A stretch of DNA of 64,000 nucleotides from UBA5543 sp964464965 (GTDB lineage Bacteria > Bacteroidota > Bacteroidia > Chitinophagales > Chitinophagaceae), in the NCBI GenBank assembly GCA_964464965.1, contig CAYXHM010000007.1, positions 62,001 to 126,000 of the forward strand, in the 5' to 3' direction. Under the pieces are notes generated by a model. The model saw only the letters and a program-made list of their open reading frames with translations, did no database searches and was not told the origin of the DNA. This document shows positions 48,867 to 57,537 of this stretch, in pieces (the stretch's first letter is position 1; the number at the start of each line of letters is the position of its first letter). Position numbers and translations under genes: made by a program.

Positions 48867-49508
48867 ATGATGATGCATATTGATGTTTGTGGGGAGGATA
48901 TGATGCTTTTGCCAGGTAGAGCATTATTGTGGCCTGCGAGGCAAACGATGGTTGTTTCTGATTTGCATTGGGGTAAGACTGCACATTTCCGTAAACATGG
49001 TATAGCTATTCCCATAGGTGCACAACGTGCCGACGAGGTGAGGTTGTCGAAACTTATACAGCACTACCGGGTAGAGCGCCTGGTTGTAGCCGGCGATATG
49101 TTTCATAGTGTTGCTAATAAACAGGTAGATGGTTTTGCGCATTGGCGTGGACAGCATAAAGAGTTACATATAGATCTTGTGCTGGGCAATCACGATATCC
49201 TGCCGTCTGCCATGTATTCAGAAAATAACATTACAATACACCCTGAAGTTATGGACGCCGGACCTTTTCTTATCAGCCACGATAAACTGGTTGAGCCGGA
49301 CAAATTTCATATACATGGCCATCTGCACCCATGCTTTACAGCGGGTGGCAGGGGCAGGATGAGTATCAGGACGCAATGTTTCTGTATTGATGACATTCGA
49401 ATGGTGTTGCCATCATTCGGCAGTTTTACAGGTTGCCATAACATCAGCGCCTCAGATTACCGTCAAATCTACCTTATAGCCGACGACGAAGTAATCCGAT
49501 GGCAGTGA
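48867..49508 (+). CDS. pdeM: Ligase-associated DNA damage response endonuclease
   Basis: A 213-residue calcineurin-like phosphoesterase of the PdeM family. Metal-binding motifs: VVSDLHWGKTAHFRKHGIAIP (about 29-49), VVAGDMFHSV (about 72-81), LVLGNHDILPS (about 103-113) and HIHGHLHPCF (about 147-156). In many bacteria pdeM clusters with a DNA ligase, an Lhr-like helicase and an exonuclease; none of these is adjacent here. Three ATGs in a row open the gene; because of the promoter position the second or third may be used. Cytoplasmic nuclease acting on DNA; the physiological substrate is not known. Confidence 0.9.
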   Translation: MMMHIDVCGEDMMLLPGRALLWPARQTMVVSDLHWGKTAHFRKHGIAIPIGAQRADEVRLSKLIQHYRVERLVVAGDMFHSVANKQVDGFAHWRGQHKELHIDLVLGNHDILPSAMYSENNITIHPEVMDAGPFLISHDKLVEPDKFHIHGHLHPCFTAGGRGRMSIRTQCFCIDDIRMVLPSFGSFTGCHNISASDYRQIYLIADDEVIRWQ

Positions 49509-49587
49509 TTATGCGCTGTTTATACATCAAATTTGTTTTTAGTCCGTTAATTACCAATAGTGAAAATAGCAATCTCAACTATTTTGT

Positions 49588-49595
49588 TACTTTTG
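49588..49595 (+). promoter_or_regulatory. -7 promoter element of the leucine dehydrogenase gene
   Basis: TACTTTTG, a perfect TAnnTTTG, ends 19 nt before the ATG at 49615. Confidence 0.5.
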
Positions 49596-49614
49596 CAACC
49601 TAATTTTCAAACAA

Positions 49615-50685
49615 ATGCAATCTGTTTTTGAACACATGCAGCAATTGGGGCACGAACAAGTAGTGTTCTGCCATGATCCTAAAAGCGGTCTGAATGCAAT
49701 AATTGCTATACATAATACAACATTAGGCCCGGCCCTGGGTGGTACACGCTTGTGGAACTACGCCAGTCACGAAGAGGGTGTAATAGACGCACTGCGCCTG
49801 AGCCGTGGTATGACCTACAAAGCTGCTATCAGCGGTCTGAACCTGGGCGGTGGTAAAGCTGTAATTATAGGCGATGCCCCTAAAATAAAATCTGAGGCAC
49901 TGTGGCGCAGGTACGGCAAGTTTGTAAACAGCCTGAATGGTAAATATATTACTGCTGAAGATGTAAACACATCTGCCCGCGATATGGAATATATTTCTAT
50001 GGAAACTGAACATGTAACAGGTGTACCTGAATATATGGGAGGCAGTGGCGACCCTTCTCCGTTTACAGCTTATGGTGTATTTGTAGGTATGAAGGCTTCC
50101 GCTAAAAAAGCATGGGGCAATGATGACCTGGCTGGTAAAAAAGTATTAGTGCAGGGTGTAGGCCATGTAGGCCAGTACCTGGTGGGCCACTTGGTAGAAG
50201 CAGGTGCAGAGGTATTTATTGCAGATATAAGCGATGTAAAACTGAAGCAGACCACCGACAAGTTCCACAAAGTAAAAGTTGTAAATAATAATGACATCTT
50301 CAATATGGAGATGGACATATATGCTCCATGTGCATTAGGCGCTACTGTAAATTCTGACAGCATCAGCAAAATGAAATGTGCTGTAATAGCAGGTGCTGCT
50401 AATAACCAACTGGCGGAAGAGAATGTTCATGGCCCTTCTCTGATAGAAAGAGGCATACTGTACGCTCCCGACTTCCTGATAAACGCGGGTGGACTGGTGA
50501 ATGTGAGCGCTGAACTGGATGGCTACAACCGTGAGCGCGTAATGGGCCAGGTAGAACAGATATATGATCGTACGCTGGAAATATTCCAACTGTCTGAAAC
50601 TGAAAATATACACACACAGGCAGCCGCTATGAAAATAGCACAGGGCAGGATAGATGCTATCGCCTCTGTGAAATCAAGATTGTAA
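49615..50685 (+). CDS. Leucine dehydrogenase (Glu/Leu/Phe/Val dehydrogenase family)
   Basis: A 356-residue enzyme that oxidatively deaminates branched-chain amino acids with NAD+. N-terminal catalytic domain with ALGGTRLWNY (about 40-49), the Lys-containing RGMTYKAAISGLNLGGGKAVI (about 64-84) with the two catalytic lysines, and DVNTSARDMEYI; C-terminal Rossmann domain with VLVQGVGHVGQYLVGHL (about 178-194). The motif PDFLINAGGLVNVSAEL near the end is typical of leucine/phenylalanine dehydrogenases. Its size (356) fits leucine dehydrogenase rather than GDH. Single gene, well terminated. Confidence 0.93.
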   Translation: MQSVFEHMQQLGHEQVVFCHDPKSGLNAIIAIHNTTLGPALGGTRLWNYASHEEGVIDALRLSRGMTYKAAISGLNLGGGKAVIIGDAPKIKSEALWRRYGKFVNSLNGKYITAEDVNTSARDMEYISMETEHVTGVPEYMGGSGDPSPFTAYGVFVGMKASAKKAWGNDDLAGKKVLVQGVGHVGQYLVGHLVEAGAEVFIADISDVKLKQTTDKFHKVKVVNNNDIFNMEMDIYAPCALGATVNSDSISKMKCAVIAGAANNQLAEENVHGPSLIERGILYAPDFLINAGGLVNVSAELDGYNRERVMGQVEQIYDRTLEIFQLSETENIHTQAAAMKIAQGRIDAIASVKSRL

Positions 50686-50704
50686 TTACATACTATTTGA
50701 CAAT

Positions 50705-50730
50705 AAAAACACCCTGCAAAGGGTGTTTTT
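50705..50730 (+). terminator. Terminator after leucine dehydrogenase
   Basis: AAAAACACCCT (50705-50715) pairs with AGGGTGTTTTT (50720-50730) across GCAA. The A/T-run at both ends makes it work on both strands; the frameshifted hpf-like gene ends just to the right on the minus strand. Confidence 0.85.
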
Positions 50731-50737
50731 CTATTTA

Positions 50738-51018
50738 TTACTGTTTTGTTCTGCGTATCATTTTTTGTAACGTATCTATCGCATCTATTGCTGTGCTTTC
50801 GAAAGAATCCCCTTCTTTTTTTACAAAGTGGTCGTTGCCAGGTATTTCAAGCCTGATGTCGCAATGATGTTTATTTGTAGCTTCCTGGCCTACCTGCAGC
50901 GTTACTCTTGCACGGATGATCGTATCGTCCATGCGATCTAACTTTTCCAGTTTTTCTTTATAAATCCTTCCAGTTCTACACCTGCTGTAAAGCCCAACGA
51001 TTGAATAATTACGTCCAT
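50738..51018 (-). pseudogene. HPF/RaiA-type ribosome hibernation factor, frameshifted
   Basis: Starting at ATG 51018 the minus strand reads MDVIIQSLGFTAGVELEGFI, a normal N-terminus for this family, and then hits a stop after 26 codons. The rest of the family (EKLEKLDRMDDTIIRARVTL to FVKKEGDSFESTAIDAIDTL) continues in the -1 frame down to 50738. The break lies in the run AAGAAAAAC around 50957-50965; one more A there would restore a full-length protein of about 94 residues. The promoter is intact (perfect -7 at 51047-51040). So it is a true one-base deletion, a sequencing error in the A-run, or a rare programmed shift. HPF proteins bind idle 30S subunits. Confidence 0.75.
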
Positions 51019-51039
51019 AAAAAAATGTTATGTTTCAGG

Positions 51040-51047
51040 CAAATGTA
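51040..51047 (-). promoter_or_regulatory. -7 promoter element of the hpf-like gene
   Basis: TACATTTG on the minus strand, a perfect TAnnTTTG, 21 nt before the ATG at 51018. Its intactness suggests that the gene is, or recently was, expressed. Confidence 0.5.
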
Positions 51048-51142
51048 AGCCATACTATGGTAATGCATTGTTATTGTTGCCTTTAGTTATCCTATGTTAT
51101 GTTGTTTACATTATCTTGCCCATATGATAATAAAAAGGCAAC

Positions 51143-51763
51143 ATGCACCAATACCTGAAGCGATTTAAGATTTGGGTTAAGTCAGTATTTGCTCCTAAAG
51201 GAATAGTGGGCCCGCATGCATCGTCTAGGGAATGGGATGAGCAGTTCAGCCAACACAAATGGGATTACCTGGCAAATGATAGCCAAAGAGAGCACTATGA
51301 TTGTATCCTTGAATTTTACAAAAAATATGCGGGTGCAGGCAGTATGTTGGATATTGGCTGTGGTATAGGATTGTTATACTGCTATGCTGTAGATGCCAGA
51401 ACCTTAGACATGCGCAAATACATGGGCATTGATATATCGCAGGTAGCAATAAATGAGGCTATTAAAAACTATCCCGGGGGCGCATTCAGGGTGTTGAATT
51501 ATGAGTATGAGCACGTACAGCAAAAGTATCACGCAGTAATTTTTAATGAGACCTTATATTATTTTGACCATGCAGGGAAAACCTTGCAGAAATGCTGCAA
51601 GGACAACTTGTTGCCGGGTGGAGTCATAATAATCTCTATGTGCGACCATGAGCGTCATGATCTTATATGGAAGCTTATTGATGCTAATTATAAAGTGCTG
51701 GCTACCCGAAAATCTGTAAATGATGAAGGTATCAGTTGGACTATTAAAGTGTTACAACCTTAG
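51143..51763 (+). CDS. Class I SAM-dependent methyltransferase
   Basis: A 206-residue methyltransferase. The S-adenosylmethionine-binding motif I is MLDIGCGIGLLYCYA (about 69-83), followed by MGIDISQVAINEAI (about 95-108) and AVIFNETLYYFDHAGKTL (about 132-149). The N-terminal 45 residues are basic and polar. The type of substrate (small molecule, lipid, protein) cannot be told. It converges with the GNAT-nitrilase gene and overlaps its 3' end by 4 nt. Confidence 0.85.
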   Translation: MHQYLKRFKIWVKSVFAPKGIVGPHASSREWDEQFSQHKWDYLANDSQREHYDCILEFYKKYAGAGSMLDIGCGIGLLYCYAVDARTLDMRKYMGIDISQVAINEAIKNYPGGAFRVLNYEYEHVQQKYHAVIFNETLYYFDHAGKTLQKCCKDNLLPGGVIIISMCDHERHDLIWKLIDANYKVLATRKSVNDEGISWTIKVLQP

Positions 51764-53274
51764 CGTTTTTTTAATTTCAACTCATAAAAATCTTTCCTCC
51801 TGTCTTTCAGGTTACGTACGCTGCCATATGTATGTAGTTCGTCCAGCAGTTGCAGGTCCACATCGGCAATTAATATCATTTCTGTATTAGGTGTAGCTTC
51901 TGTTTTTACACCGTTTGATGGAAATGCGAAATCGCAGGGTGTAAACACGGCTGATTGAGAATAGGAAATATCCATGTTGTGAACCTTGGGCAGGTTGCCT
52001 ACGCTACCTGTTATTGCTACAAAACATTCATTTTCTATAGCGCGTGCCATAGCGCAAGTTCTTACACGCATGTAAGAGTTTTGTGTATCGGTAAGAAAGG
52101 GTACAAACAGTATTTGCATCCCTTGCTCTGCCAGTAGCCGTCCTAATTCAGGAAATTCTACATCATAGCATATAAGTACACCTATTTTTCCTGCATCGGT
52201 ATCATAAACCTTTAGCGTATGGCCACCGGTTATTCCCCATGCTTTGTGTTCGTCCGGGGTGATGTGTATTTTTTCGTATTGGTCAATATGCCCGTTGCGG
52301 TGACATATATAGCCTATGTTTTTCAGTTCATCATTTTCAATACTTGGCAGGCTACCTGTTATAATATTCACGTTATAAGATATTGCCATTTTCTTAAAAG
52401 TTTCCTTCATTTCCGGCGTATGTTGTGCCAGTGCCCTGATAGCCTCTGCCTCATTCATATTGTTGTATTCGGCCATGAGCGGGCCGTTAAACAATTCCGG
52501 CAGTAAGGCAAAATCGCTGCCATATGCAGATATAGAATCTATAAAATATTCTACCTGTCCAAACATGTCTTTCAGTGAGTTATATTGGCGCATCTGCCAC
52601 TGTATCAAACCCAGCCGTACATATTTTTTGGAGGAAAAAATATTTGTTTCAGGGGGCGAATAGTACACATTATGCCATTGTAGCAGTGTGCCATATTCCA
52701 TGCTTTGTGCGTCTTCCGGCATATAGTTCTTTATTACTTTCTTTACATGAAAGTCGTTAGCCAGCTGGAAGCTCAGCACCGGGTCATAAATGTCTTTCTG
52801 TTTCACCTTCTGAATATACTCTTTGGGTGTACATTCAGCTGCATATGTGTGGTAGTGAGGTATTCTGCCGCCAAATATTATTGCTTTCAGGTTAAGCTCT
52901 TCACACAATTCTTTTCGTGCATCATATAACCTTCGGCCCAACCTCAGGCCCCTGTATTCAGGATGTATAAATACCTCTATGCCATATAGCACATCACCTT
53001 TATCATCGTGGGTGTTAAAAGTGTAGTTGCCGGTTATGCTGGCATAGGTATGGTTGTCGCTAAACTTGTTATAGTTAACTACAATTGACAATGCGCATCC
53101 TACTACTTTGCCATTGGCTTTTACAACTAGCTGTCCTTTCGGGAAACGGCGTATAAGGTTCTCTATGGCCGATAAAGACCAATAACTTCCCGGCCAGTTT
53201 GGGTATGCAGCTTTCATTGCTGTCAGCAGTTGCTGATAATCTTCTATTGACAGGTTACCTAAGTCTATTAGCAT
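51760..53274 (-). CDS. Bifunctional GNAT acetyltransferase/carbon-nitrogen hydrolase
   Basis: A 504-residue fusion. The N-terminal part (1-200) is a GNAT domain with FIHPEYRGLRLGRRLYDARKE (acetyl-CoA loop). The C-terminal part (about 215-500) is a nitrilase-superfamily hydrolase with the catalytic triad: Glu in LLPELFNG, Lys in EKIHITPDEHKAWG and Cys in VLICYDVEFPE. This architecture is known in Bacteroidota and others; the substrate has not been established, though it resembles amidases. An upstream TTG start (53307) would add 11 residues; the ATG at 53274 is preferred. Cytoplasmic. Confidence 0.9.
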   Translation of the reverse strand: MLIDLGNLSIEDYQQLLTAMKAAYPNWPGSYWSLSAIENLIRRFPKGQLVVKANGKVVGCALSIVVNYNKFSDNHTYASITGNYTFNTHDDKGDVLYGIEVFIHPEYRGLRLGRRLYDARKELCEELNLKAIIFGGRIPHYHTYAAECTPKEYIQKVKQKDIYDPVLSFQLANDFHVKKVIKNYMPEDAQSMEYGTLLQWHNVYYSPPETNIFSSKKYVRLGLIQWQMRQYNSLKDMFGQVEYFIDSISAYGSDFALLPELFNGPLMAEYNNMNEAEAIRALAQHTPEMKETFKKMAISYNVNIITGSLPSIENDELKNIGYICHRNGHIDQYEKIHITPDEHKAWGITGGHTLKVYDTDAGKIGVLICYDVEFPELGRLLAEQGMQILFVPFLTDTQNSYMRVRTCAMARAIENECFVAITGSVGNLPKVHNMDISYSQSAVFTPCDFAFPSNGVKTEATPNTEMILIADVDLQLLDELHTYGSVRNLKDRRKDFYELKLKKR

Positions 53275-53431
53275 AGAATGTGCGTTAATATTATCTTGAC
53301 CAAACAAATTTTGAGAAAGATAGTTGCATGAAGATATGCTTCTCTTTTAAGAGTATAGCGATGCATATACATACATTTTCTTGAAATTCAAATACCGTTT
53401 TCGGGGTATGTAAACAATAGGTTGGCGTGCA

Positions 53432-53439
53432 TATTTTTG
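53432..53439 (+). promoter_or_regulatory. -7 promoter element of the 175-residue lipoprotein gene
   Basis: TATTTTTG, a perfect TAnnTTTG, ends 12 nt before the ATG at 53452 and excludes the upstream TTG at 53422 as a start. Confidence 0.5.
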
Positions 53440-53451
53440 AAAAAATCGAAC

Positions 53452-53976
53452 ATGATGAAAGGTATAATACAATTAATGTCAGTAATCGTATTTGCAGGAA
53501 TGCTCACTATCCTTGCATGCAAGAAAGAAACAAAAGACCTGGGCAACAATGGAACGAATAATACATCTGCCTGCAATGGGAAGATGATGTGTTTTAAACT
53601 GGATGGTACACTAGAAACATTTGACAGTGTTGTTTGCAAGAAAATAGCTGCTAACGGCACATCGCCGGAGAGATACCGGATTGTATGGGAAACTAATAAC
53701 ATTGCGAGCTATTCAAATATAGAAATAGACGTGTATGCGATGGCTACAGGAACTTATAATGTGAAAAGCGGTCCGTATGTTGCCAATGATGCCGCCTTCC
53801 AGTACTACATACAGGGGGGCAAAAAGGACATACAGGGTAAGAGTGGTACCGTTACTATCACAACCATAGACAATACCAATAAGACAATTTCGGGTACCTT
53901 CACTGTAAAGGCTGAAGATAACAGTACAGTTCATGAAATAACAGAGGGTAACTTTGTGAATATCCCAATGCAATAA
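53452..53976 (+). CDS. Lipoprotein with beta-sandwich domain
   Basis: A 174-residue lipoprotein: MMKGIIQLMSVIVFAGMLTILAC (lipobox ILAC, Cys23) followed by basic residues (KKETK). The mature domain is beta-rich with CFKLDGTLETFDSVVCKK, IDVYAMATGTYNV and SGTVTITTIDNTNKTISGTF, the pattern of a widespread Bacteroidota domain of unknown function (DUF6252-like). Three cysteines after the lipobox. Probably faces the periplasm or surface. Single gene; function unknown. Confidence 0.7.
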   Translation: MMKGIIQLMSVIVFAGMLTILACKKETKDLGNNGTNNTSACNGKMMCFKLDGTLETFDSVVCKKIAANGTSPERYRIVWETNNIASYSNIEIDVYAMATGTYNVKSGPYVANDAAFQYYIQGGKKDIQGKSGTVTITTIDNTNKTISGTFTVKAEDNSTVHEITEGNFVNIPMQ

Positions 53977-54068
53977 AATGAGTATTTGCAAATAGCCGGG
54001 TATGTACCCTGACGTATATCATTGTAAAATTCAGAAGATTGTTTTACTTTACGGTAGATTTTAATGCC

Positions 54069-54383
54069 ATGATTAAGAGCACGATAGGAGAGTTGAAAAT
54101 TTCCCCGATAAAGGAAGACGGCATGTTCGTTTTCTTCAACGATTTCATTACGATAAACGGTAAAGTTTCTAAAGGTGATTCAGTAAAAATTTTTGTAAAA
54201 CAGTATGATAATAAAACCGGCACGTTTTTGCTGGATAAAACTATGCCTGCAAAAGCTATACTAACTGTACGTGGTAAAGGGAAACAATATGAAGATATTG
54301 TAGGCCACGAAACCCTGAATAAATTATACGAACACGTAACAACACTCTATAAAGAACATTTTTATTTTGGCGATGCCAATTAA
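54069..54383 (+). CDS. Hypothetical soluble protein
   Basis: A 104-residue protein without signal or membrane segment. The first 75 residues look like a small beta-barrel (STIGELKISPIKEDGMFVFF, GKVSKGDSVKIFVKQYDN, KAILTVRGKGKQYED) and the end is helical (HETLNKLYEHVTTLYKEHF). An upstream in-frame TTG (54039) was not used because the ATG at 54069 begins the first clear strand. No family recognised. It is placed between a lipoprotein gene and purine nucleoside phosphorylase with no visible link to either. Confidence 0.5.
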   Translation: MIKSTIGELKISPIKEDGMFVFFNDFITINGKVSKGDSVKIFVKQYDNKTGTFLLDKTMPAKAILTVRGKGKQYEDIVGHETLNKLYEHVTTLYKEHFYFGDAN

Positions 54384-54448
54384 GTGTAGACAGGTCTTCC
54401 AATAAACTTGTACGGAAACTGTATATTCGCTGTTGTTAATCACGACAA

Positions 54449-55267
54449 ATGAGTTATCCCGTACAAATAAAAGAAGCTGTAAACTTCTTGTCTGCTAATG
54501 GAGTTGAAACACCGGTAGTAGGTATTGTGTTGGGTACCGGCCTGGGTATGCTTGTAAAAAAGATACAGCCTTTAGTTGTAGTGTCCTACGAAGAAATTCC
54601 ACATTTTCCCGTTGCAACCGTAGAATCCCACACGGGCAAGTTGATTTACGGTGCTATAGATAATGTAAAAGTAGTTGCAATGCATGGCCGTTTTCATTAT
54701 TATGAAGGATATAATATGCAGCAGATTACATTTCCTGTAAGGGTAATGCACGCACTTGGCATAAAATACCTGTTGTTGAGCAATGCTGCCGGTGGTATAA
54801 ATCTCGATTATAGAAAAGGCGATCTTGTAGTCATCAACGACCATATAAATCTACAGCCCGAAAATCCTTTAAGGGGACTAAATAGCCACGAATATGGTGT
54901 CCGTTTTCCAGATATGAGTGCTCCGTACGACGCGGGTCTTTCCGCATTGATAAATGAAACTGCCAAGATACAGGATATAGCTTTAAGGCAGGGCGTATAT
55001 GCTGCTGTTATGGGGCCCAACCTTGAAACACGAGCCGAGTATCGTTTTCTTAAAATCATTGGTGCAGACCTGGTGGGCATGAGCACAGTACCTGAAGTGA
55101 TAGTTGCTAACCAACTGGGGCTGCCTTGTGCTGCAGTAAGTGTGGTGACTGATGAATGTGACCCCGATAACCTGCGGCCTGTAGATATATCCGAGATAAT
55201 CGCAGTAGCTAATACAGCAGATGGAAAATTGAGTGAACTATTTGCGGGAGTTATTGCAGCTTTATAG
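54449..55267 (+). CDS. Purine nucleoside phosphorylase
   Basis: A 272-residue enzyme of the trimeric PNP family, which splits inosine and guanosine with phosphate. Motifs: GIVLGTGLGMLV (25-36, phosphate-binding loop), HGRFHYYEGY (about 79-88, phosphate-binding Arg/His), LSNAAGGIN (about 111-119), GPNLETRAEYRFL (purine-binding Glu) and GMSTVPEVIVANQLG. The late motif is VSVVTDECDPD where many members have VTDMC. Length normal. The gene's last codons and stop form half of a 13-bp hairpin. Confidence 0.93.
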   Translation: MSYPVQIKEAVNFLSANGVETPVVGIVLGTGLGMLVKKIQPLVVVSYEEIPHFPVATVESHTGKLIYGAIDNVKVVAMHGRFHYYEGYNMQQITFPVRVMHALGIKYLLLSNAAGGINLDYRKGDLVVINDHINLQPENPLRGLNSHEYGVRFPDMSAPYDAGLSALINETAKIQDIALRQGVYAAVMGPNLETRAEYRFLKIIGADLVGMSTVPEVIVANQLGLPCAAVSVVTDECDPDNLRPVDISEIIAVANTADGKLSELFAGVIAAL

Positions 55268-55280
55268 GCTGCAATAACTC
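55248..55280. terminator. Hairpin between PNP and ornithine aminotransferase genes
   Basis: GAGTTATTGCAGC (55248-55260) pairs perfectly with GCTGCAATAACTC (55268-55280); loop of 7 nt includes the PNP stop TAG. No T-run follows on either strand, so it is a hairpin-type end between two converging genes rather than a classic intrinsic terminator. Confidence 0.5.
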
Positions 55281-55294
55281 AATGAAAAAGTATA

Positions 55295-56530
55295 TTACGC
55301 CAGTACTTCCAAGCTACGCTCTATTATTGCCAGGCATTCGTCAAGTTGTTCTTTTGTAATTGTTAATGGCGGCGCAAATCTTATTTTGTCTCCATGTGTT
55401 GGTTTGGCCAGTAATCCATATTCCATCATTTTCAGGCAAACCTCATAAGCTGCGTCTTTATCAGGATGGCTTATAACAACCGCATTCAGAAGTCCTTTAC
55501 CTCTCACCAGTGCAATGTTAGGATGATTCAGGCTCTTCAGCTTTTCTCGTAGATACTCACCCAATACAGCGGCGTTTTCTGCCATTTTTTCTTCTTTCAA
55601 CACCTGCAAGGCGGCTATAGCTACTTTACAAGCCAGCGGATTGCCACCATAAGTAGAACCATGTTCGCCCGGCTTTATGGTCAGCATTATCTCATCGTTC
55701 GATAATACTGCAGATACAGGCATAACACCTGCCGATAATGCTTTGCCCAGTATTAATATGTCAGGATGCACATTTTCATGATCGCAAGCCAGCATTTTTC
55801 CTGTCCTTGCCAGGCCGCTTTGTATTTCATCTGCTATGAATAAGACATTGGCTTCTTTACATATAGTATATGCTTTTGCAAGGTAGCCTTCATCCGGTAC
55901 CACTACGCCCGCCTCGCCTTGTATGGGTTCTACCAGGAAGGCGGCGACATTTTTGTCCTGCAGTGCTTTTTCTAAAGCCGCAGTATCGTTGTAAGGTATG
56001 ATCTCATAACCCGGAGTATATGGTCCGAAGTCTTTATTCGAATCCGGATCGTTGCTGAAGGAAATGATATTGATGGTGCGTCCGTGAAAGTTGCCGTCAC
56101 AAACAATAATTTTTGCTTTATTGTCTTCAATGCCTTTTACGTGATAACCCCAACGACGTGCTAGCTTCAATGCTGTTTCCACTGCCTCTGCCCCTGTATT
56201 CATGGGTAATACTTTGTCATAACCGAAGTATTGGGTGATATACTCGGCAAATTCTCCCAACGCATCGCTGTGAAATGCGCGTGATGTTAAAGTCAGCTTT
56301 TCTGCCTGCTCATAAAACGCCTTCATAACCTTAGGATGCCTGTGTCCATGGTTGAGTGCAGAGTACCCGGACAGGAAGTCGTAATAGCGTTTACCATCAA
56401 CATCCCATACAAAAACGCCTTCCCCTTTTGTGAGCATGACGGGTAAAGGGTGATAATTATGTGCACCGTATTTATTTTCCCTCTCTAACAATTTCTGTGT
56501 CTCAGTCGAAATATTTACCGTATTCATCAT
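55295..56530 (-). CDS. rocD: Ornithine--oxo-acid aminotransferase
   Basis: A 411-residue class III PLP aminotransferase (411 from the first of two ATGs). It converts ornithine and 2-oxoglutarate to glutamate semialdehyde and glutamate. Family motifs: YGAHNYHPLPVMLTKGEGVFV (about 21-41), the PLP-phosphate MNTGAEAVETALKLAR (about 115-130), FHGRTINIISFSND, VEPIQGEAGV, FIADEIQSGLARTG and the PLP lysine in ILGKALSAGVMPVSAV. Those at the start match ornithine aminotransferase rather than acetylornithine enzymes. Promoter immediately upstream, overlapping the end of the Kir gene. Confidence 0.94.
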   Translation of the reverse strand: MMNTVNISTETQKLLERENKYGAHNYHPLPVMLTKGEGVFVWDVDGKRYYDFLSGYSALNHGHRHPKVMKAFYEQAEKLTLTSRAFHSDALGEFAEYITQYFGYDKVLPMNTGAEAVETALKLARRWGYHVKGIEDNKAKIIVCDGNFHGRTINIISFSNDPDSNKDFGPYTPGYEIIPYNDTAALEKALQDKNVAAFLVEPIQGEAGVVVPDEGYLAKAYTICKEANVLFIADEIQSGLARTGKMLACDHENVHPDILILGKALSAGVMPVSAVLSNDEIMLTIKPGEHGSTYGGNPLACKVAIAALQVLKEEKMAENAAVLGEYLREKLKSLNHPNIALVRGKGLLNAVVISHPDKDAAYEVCLKMMEYGLLAKPTHGDKIRFAPPLTITKEQLDECLAIIERSLEVLA

Positions 56531-56537
56531 AATGGCG

Positions 56538-56545
56538 CAAAGTTA
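56538..56545 (-). promoter_or_regulatory. -7 promoter element of rocD
   Basis: TAACTTTG on the minus strand, a perfect TAnnTTTG, ends 7 nt before the first ATG (56530). It overlaps the stop codon of the Kir gene, so rocD can be transcribed separately from the operon upstream. Confidence 0.5.
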
Positions 56546-57532
56546 CGAATTAATATATGAATGGCTTGGTTCCGGTACCGGCACGGGCTCGTGCAGATTC
56601 AGCTTATCCAGCTCCAGTACTGTAGTTTCACCATCTTCTGTACTGTAGAATGTCGGCATAAATTTAGCACCATATACCATTTCTTCTCTTGTGTAAGAAC
56701 CACGCTGCTGGACGATGTTGGAGAAATGGTCATCAAAGCCTTTGATATGGTACATTATTTCAAAATCTGCTTGTAATATTTCCTCTTTGCCCATTTCATA
56801 AAAAGGACTTTCTTCATCTATCAGGTGCACAATGGTCCAGCTTAATGCTAATGAAGTAATCTGGCTGATTTCAAGTTTTGGTGAAAAAAACCTGGATACT
56901 TTCTTGCCATCGTCTGTATTACGCAGGGCTAATGTCATCTTTGCTTCAACATCTGTAATATGATTGTTCTTATAAGAAGCTATGCGTATCATTAATGCCC
57001 TCTGACCTTTGTGTGGTGCTACAATAATATTTTCACTAAAACGCAAGTATGCTTTGGGAAGGGTAAACCGCCCATATAGTAAACCTGTAACCATTGCAAA
57101 AGATAAAATGCCCGCAAAAGATTCAATAGAAGCAATGATGTTGGCCTTCAGGCCAACAGGGCTTATGTGACCATAACCTACAGTTGTAAGTGTTTGAGAA
57201 CTAAAAAAGAATGCTTGCTGGAAACCATTAAGAACGTCAGTTTCCTGTGTATCTATCCCCTGCAGGTTGTGTACGCCTATGGTCATATATAATACAGCGA
57301 AGATTATATTTGCAATACCATAAAAAAGGAATACTGATAATAGAAATTTCCATGTTGGCATACGTATCAGGGTATGAAATAAGCTGATTTGTTCCCAAAA
57401 CGGCAGGCCTGTTTTATGCAGGTTCAGGGAGCCGTCTTTATTTACAAGCCTTGCTCCACGCGCACCACTGATATTGCTGAAGCCGGTATTCTCAACCGTT
57501 TTGGTTCTGCTTTTGCGAAAGTTGCCAGCCAT
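56543..57532 (-). CDS. Inward-rectifier potassium channel (KirBac type)
   Basis: A 329-residue channel: slide-helix region (about 40-60), two transmembrane helices (about 62-85 and 125-150) around a pore loop with the K+ filter TLTTVGYGHISP, and a large C-terminal Kir immunoglobulin-like domain (about 160-310; RFSENIIVAPHKGQRALMIR, ISQITSLALSWTIVHLIDEE, YTREEMVYGAKFMP). The filter GYGH replaces GYGE/D. It should sit in the inner membrane with the Kir domain inside. Unusually it ends a four-gene operon with a glycan flippase, an acyltransferase and a YfhO-like protein (5 nt after the flippase gene). Confidence 0.92.
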   Translation of the reverse strand: MAGNFRKSRTKTVENTGFSNISGARGARLVNKDGSLNLHKTGLPFWEQISLFHTLIRMPTWKFLLSVFLFYGIANIIFAVLYMTIGVHNLQGIDTQETDVLNGFQQAFFFSSQTLTTVGYGHISPVGLKANIIASIESFAGILSFAMVTGLLYGRFTLPKAYLRFSENIIVAPHKGQRALMIRIASYKNNHITDVEAKMTLALRNTDDGKKVSRFFSPKLEISQITSLALSWTIVHLIDEESPFYEMGKEEILQADFEIMYHIKGFDDHFSNIVQQRGSYTREEMVYGAKFMPTFYSTEDGETTVLELDKLNLHEPVPVPEPSHSYINS

Positions 57533-57537
57533 AAATA

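Noticed and set aside
50957..50965. Programmed -1 frameshift site in the hpf-like gene
   Set aside because: The heptamer there is GAAAAAC, not a proper X-XXY-YYZ slippery site, and no stimulatory structure was evident; deletion or sequencing error is simpler.
53274..53307. TTG start for the GNAT-nitrilase protein
   Set aside because: It adds 11 residues without family support, while an ATG at 53274 gives a natural start.
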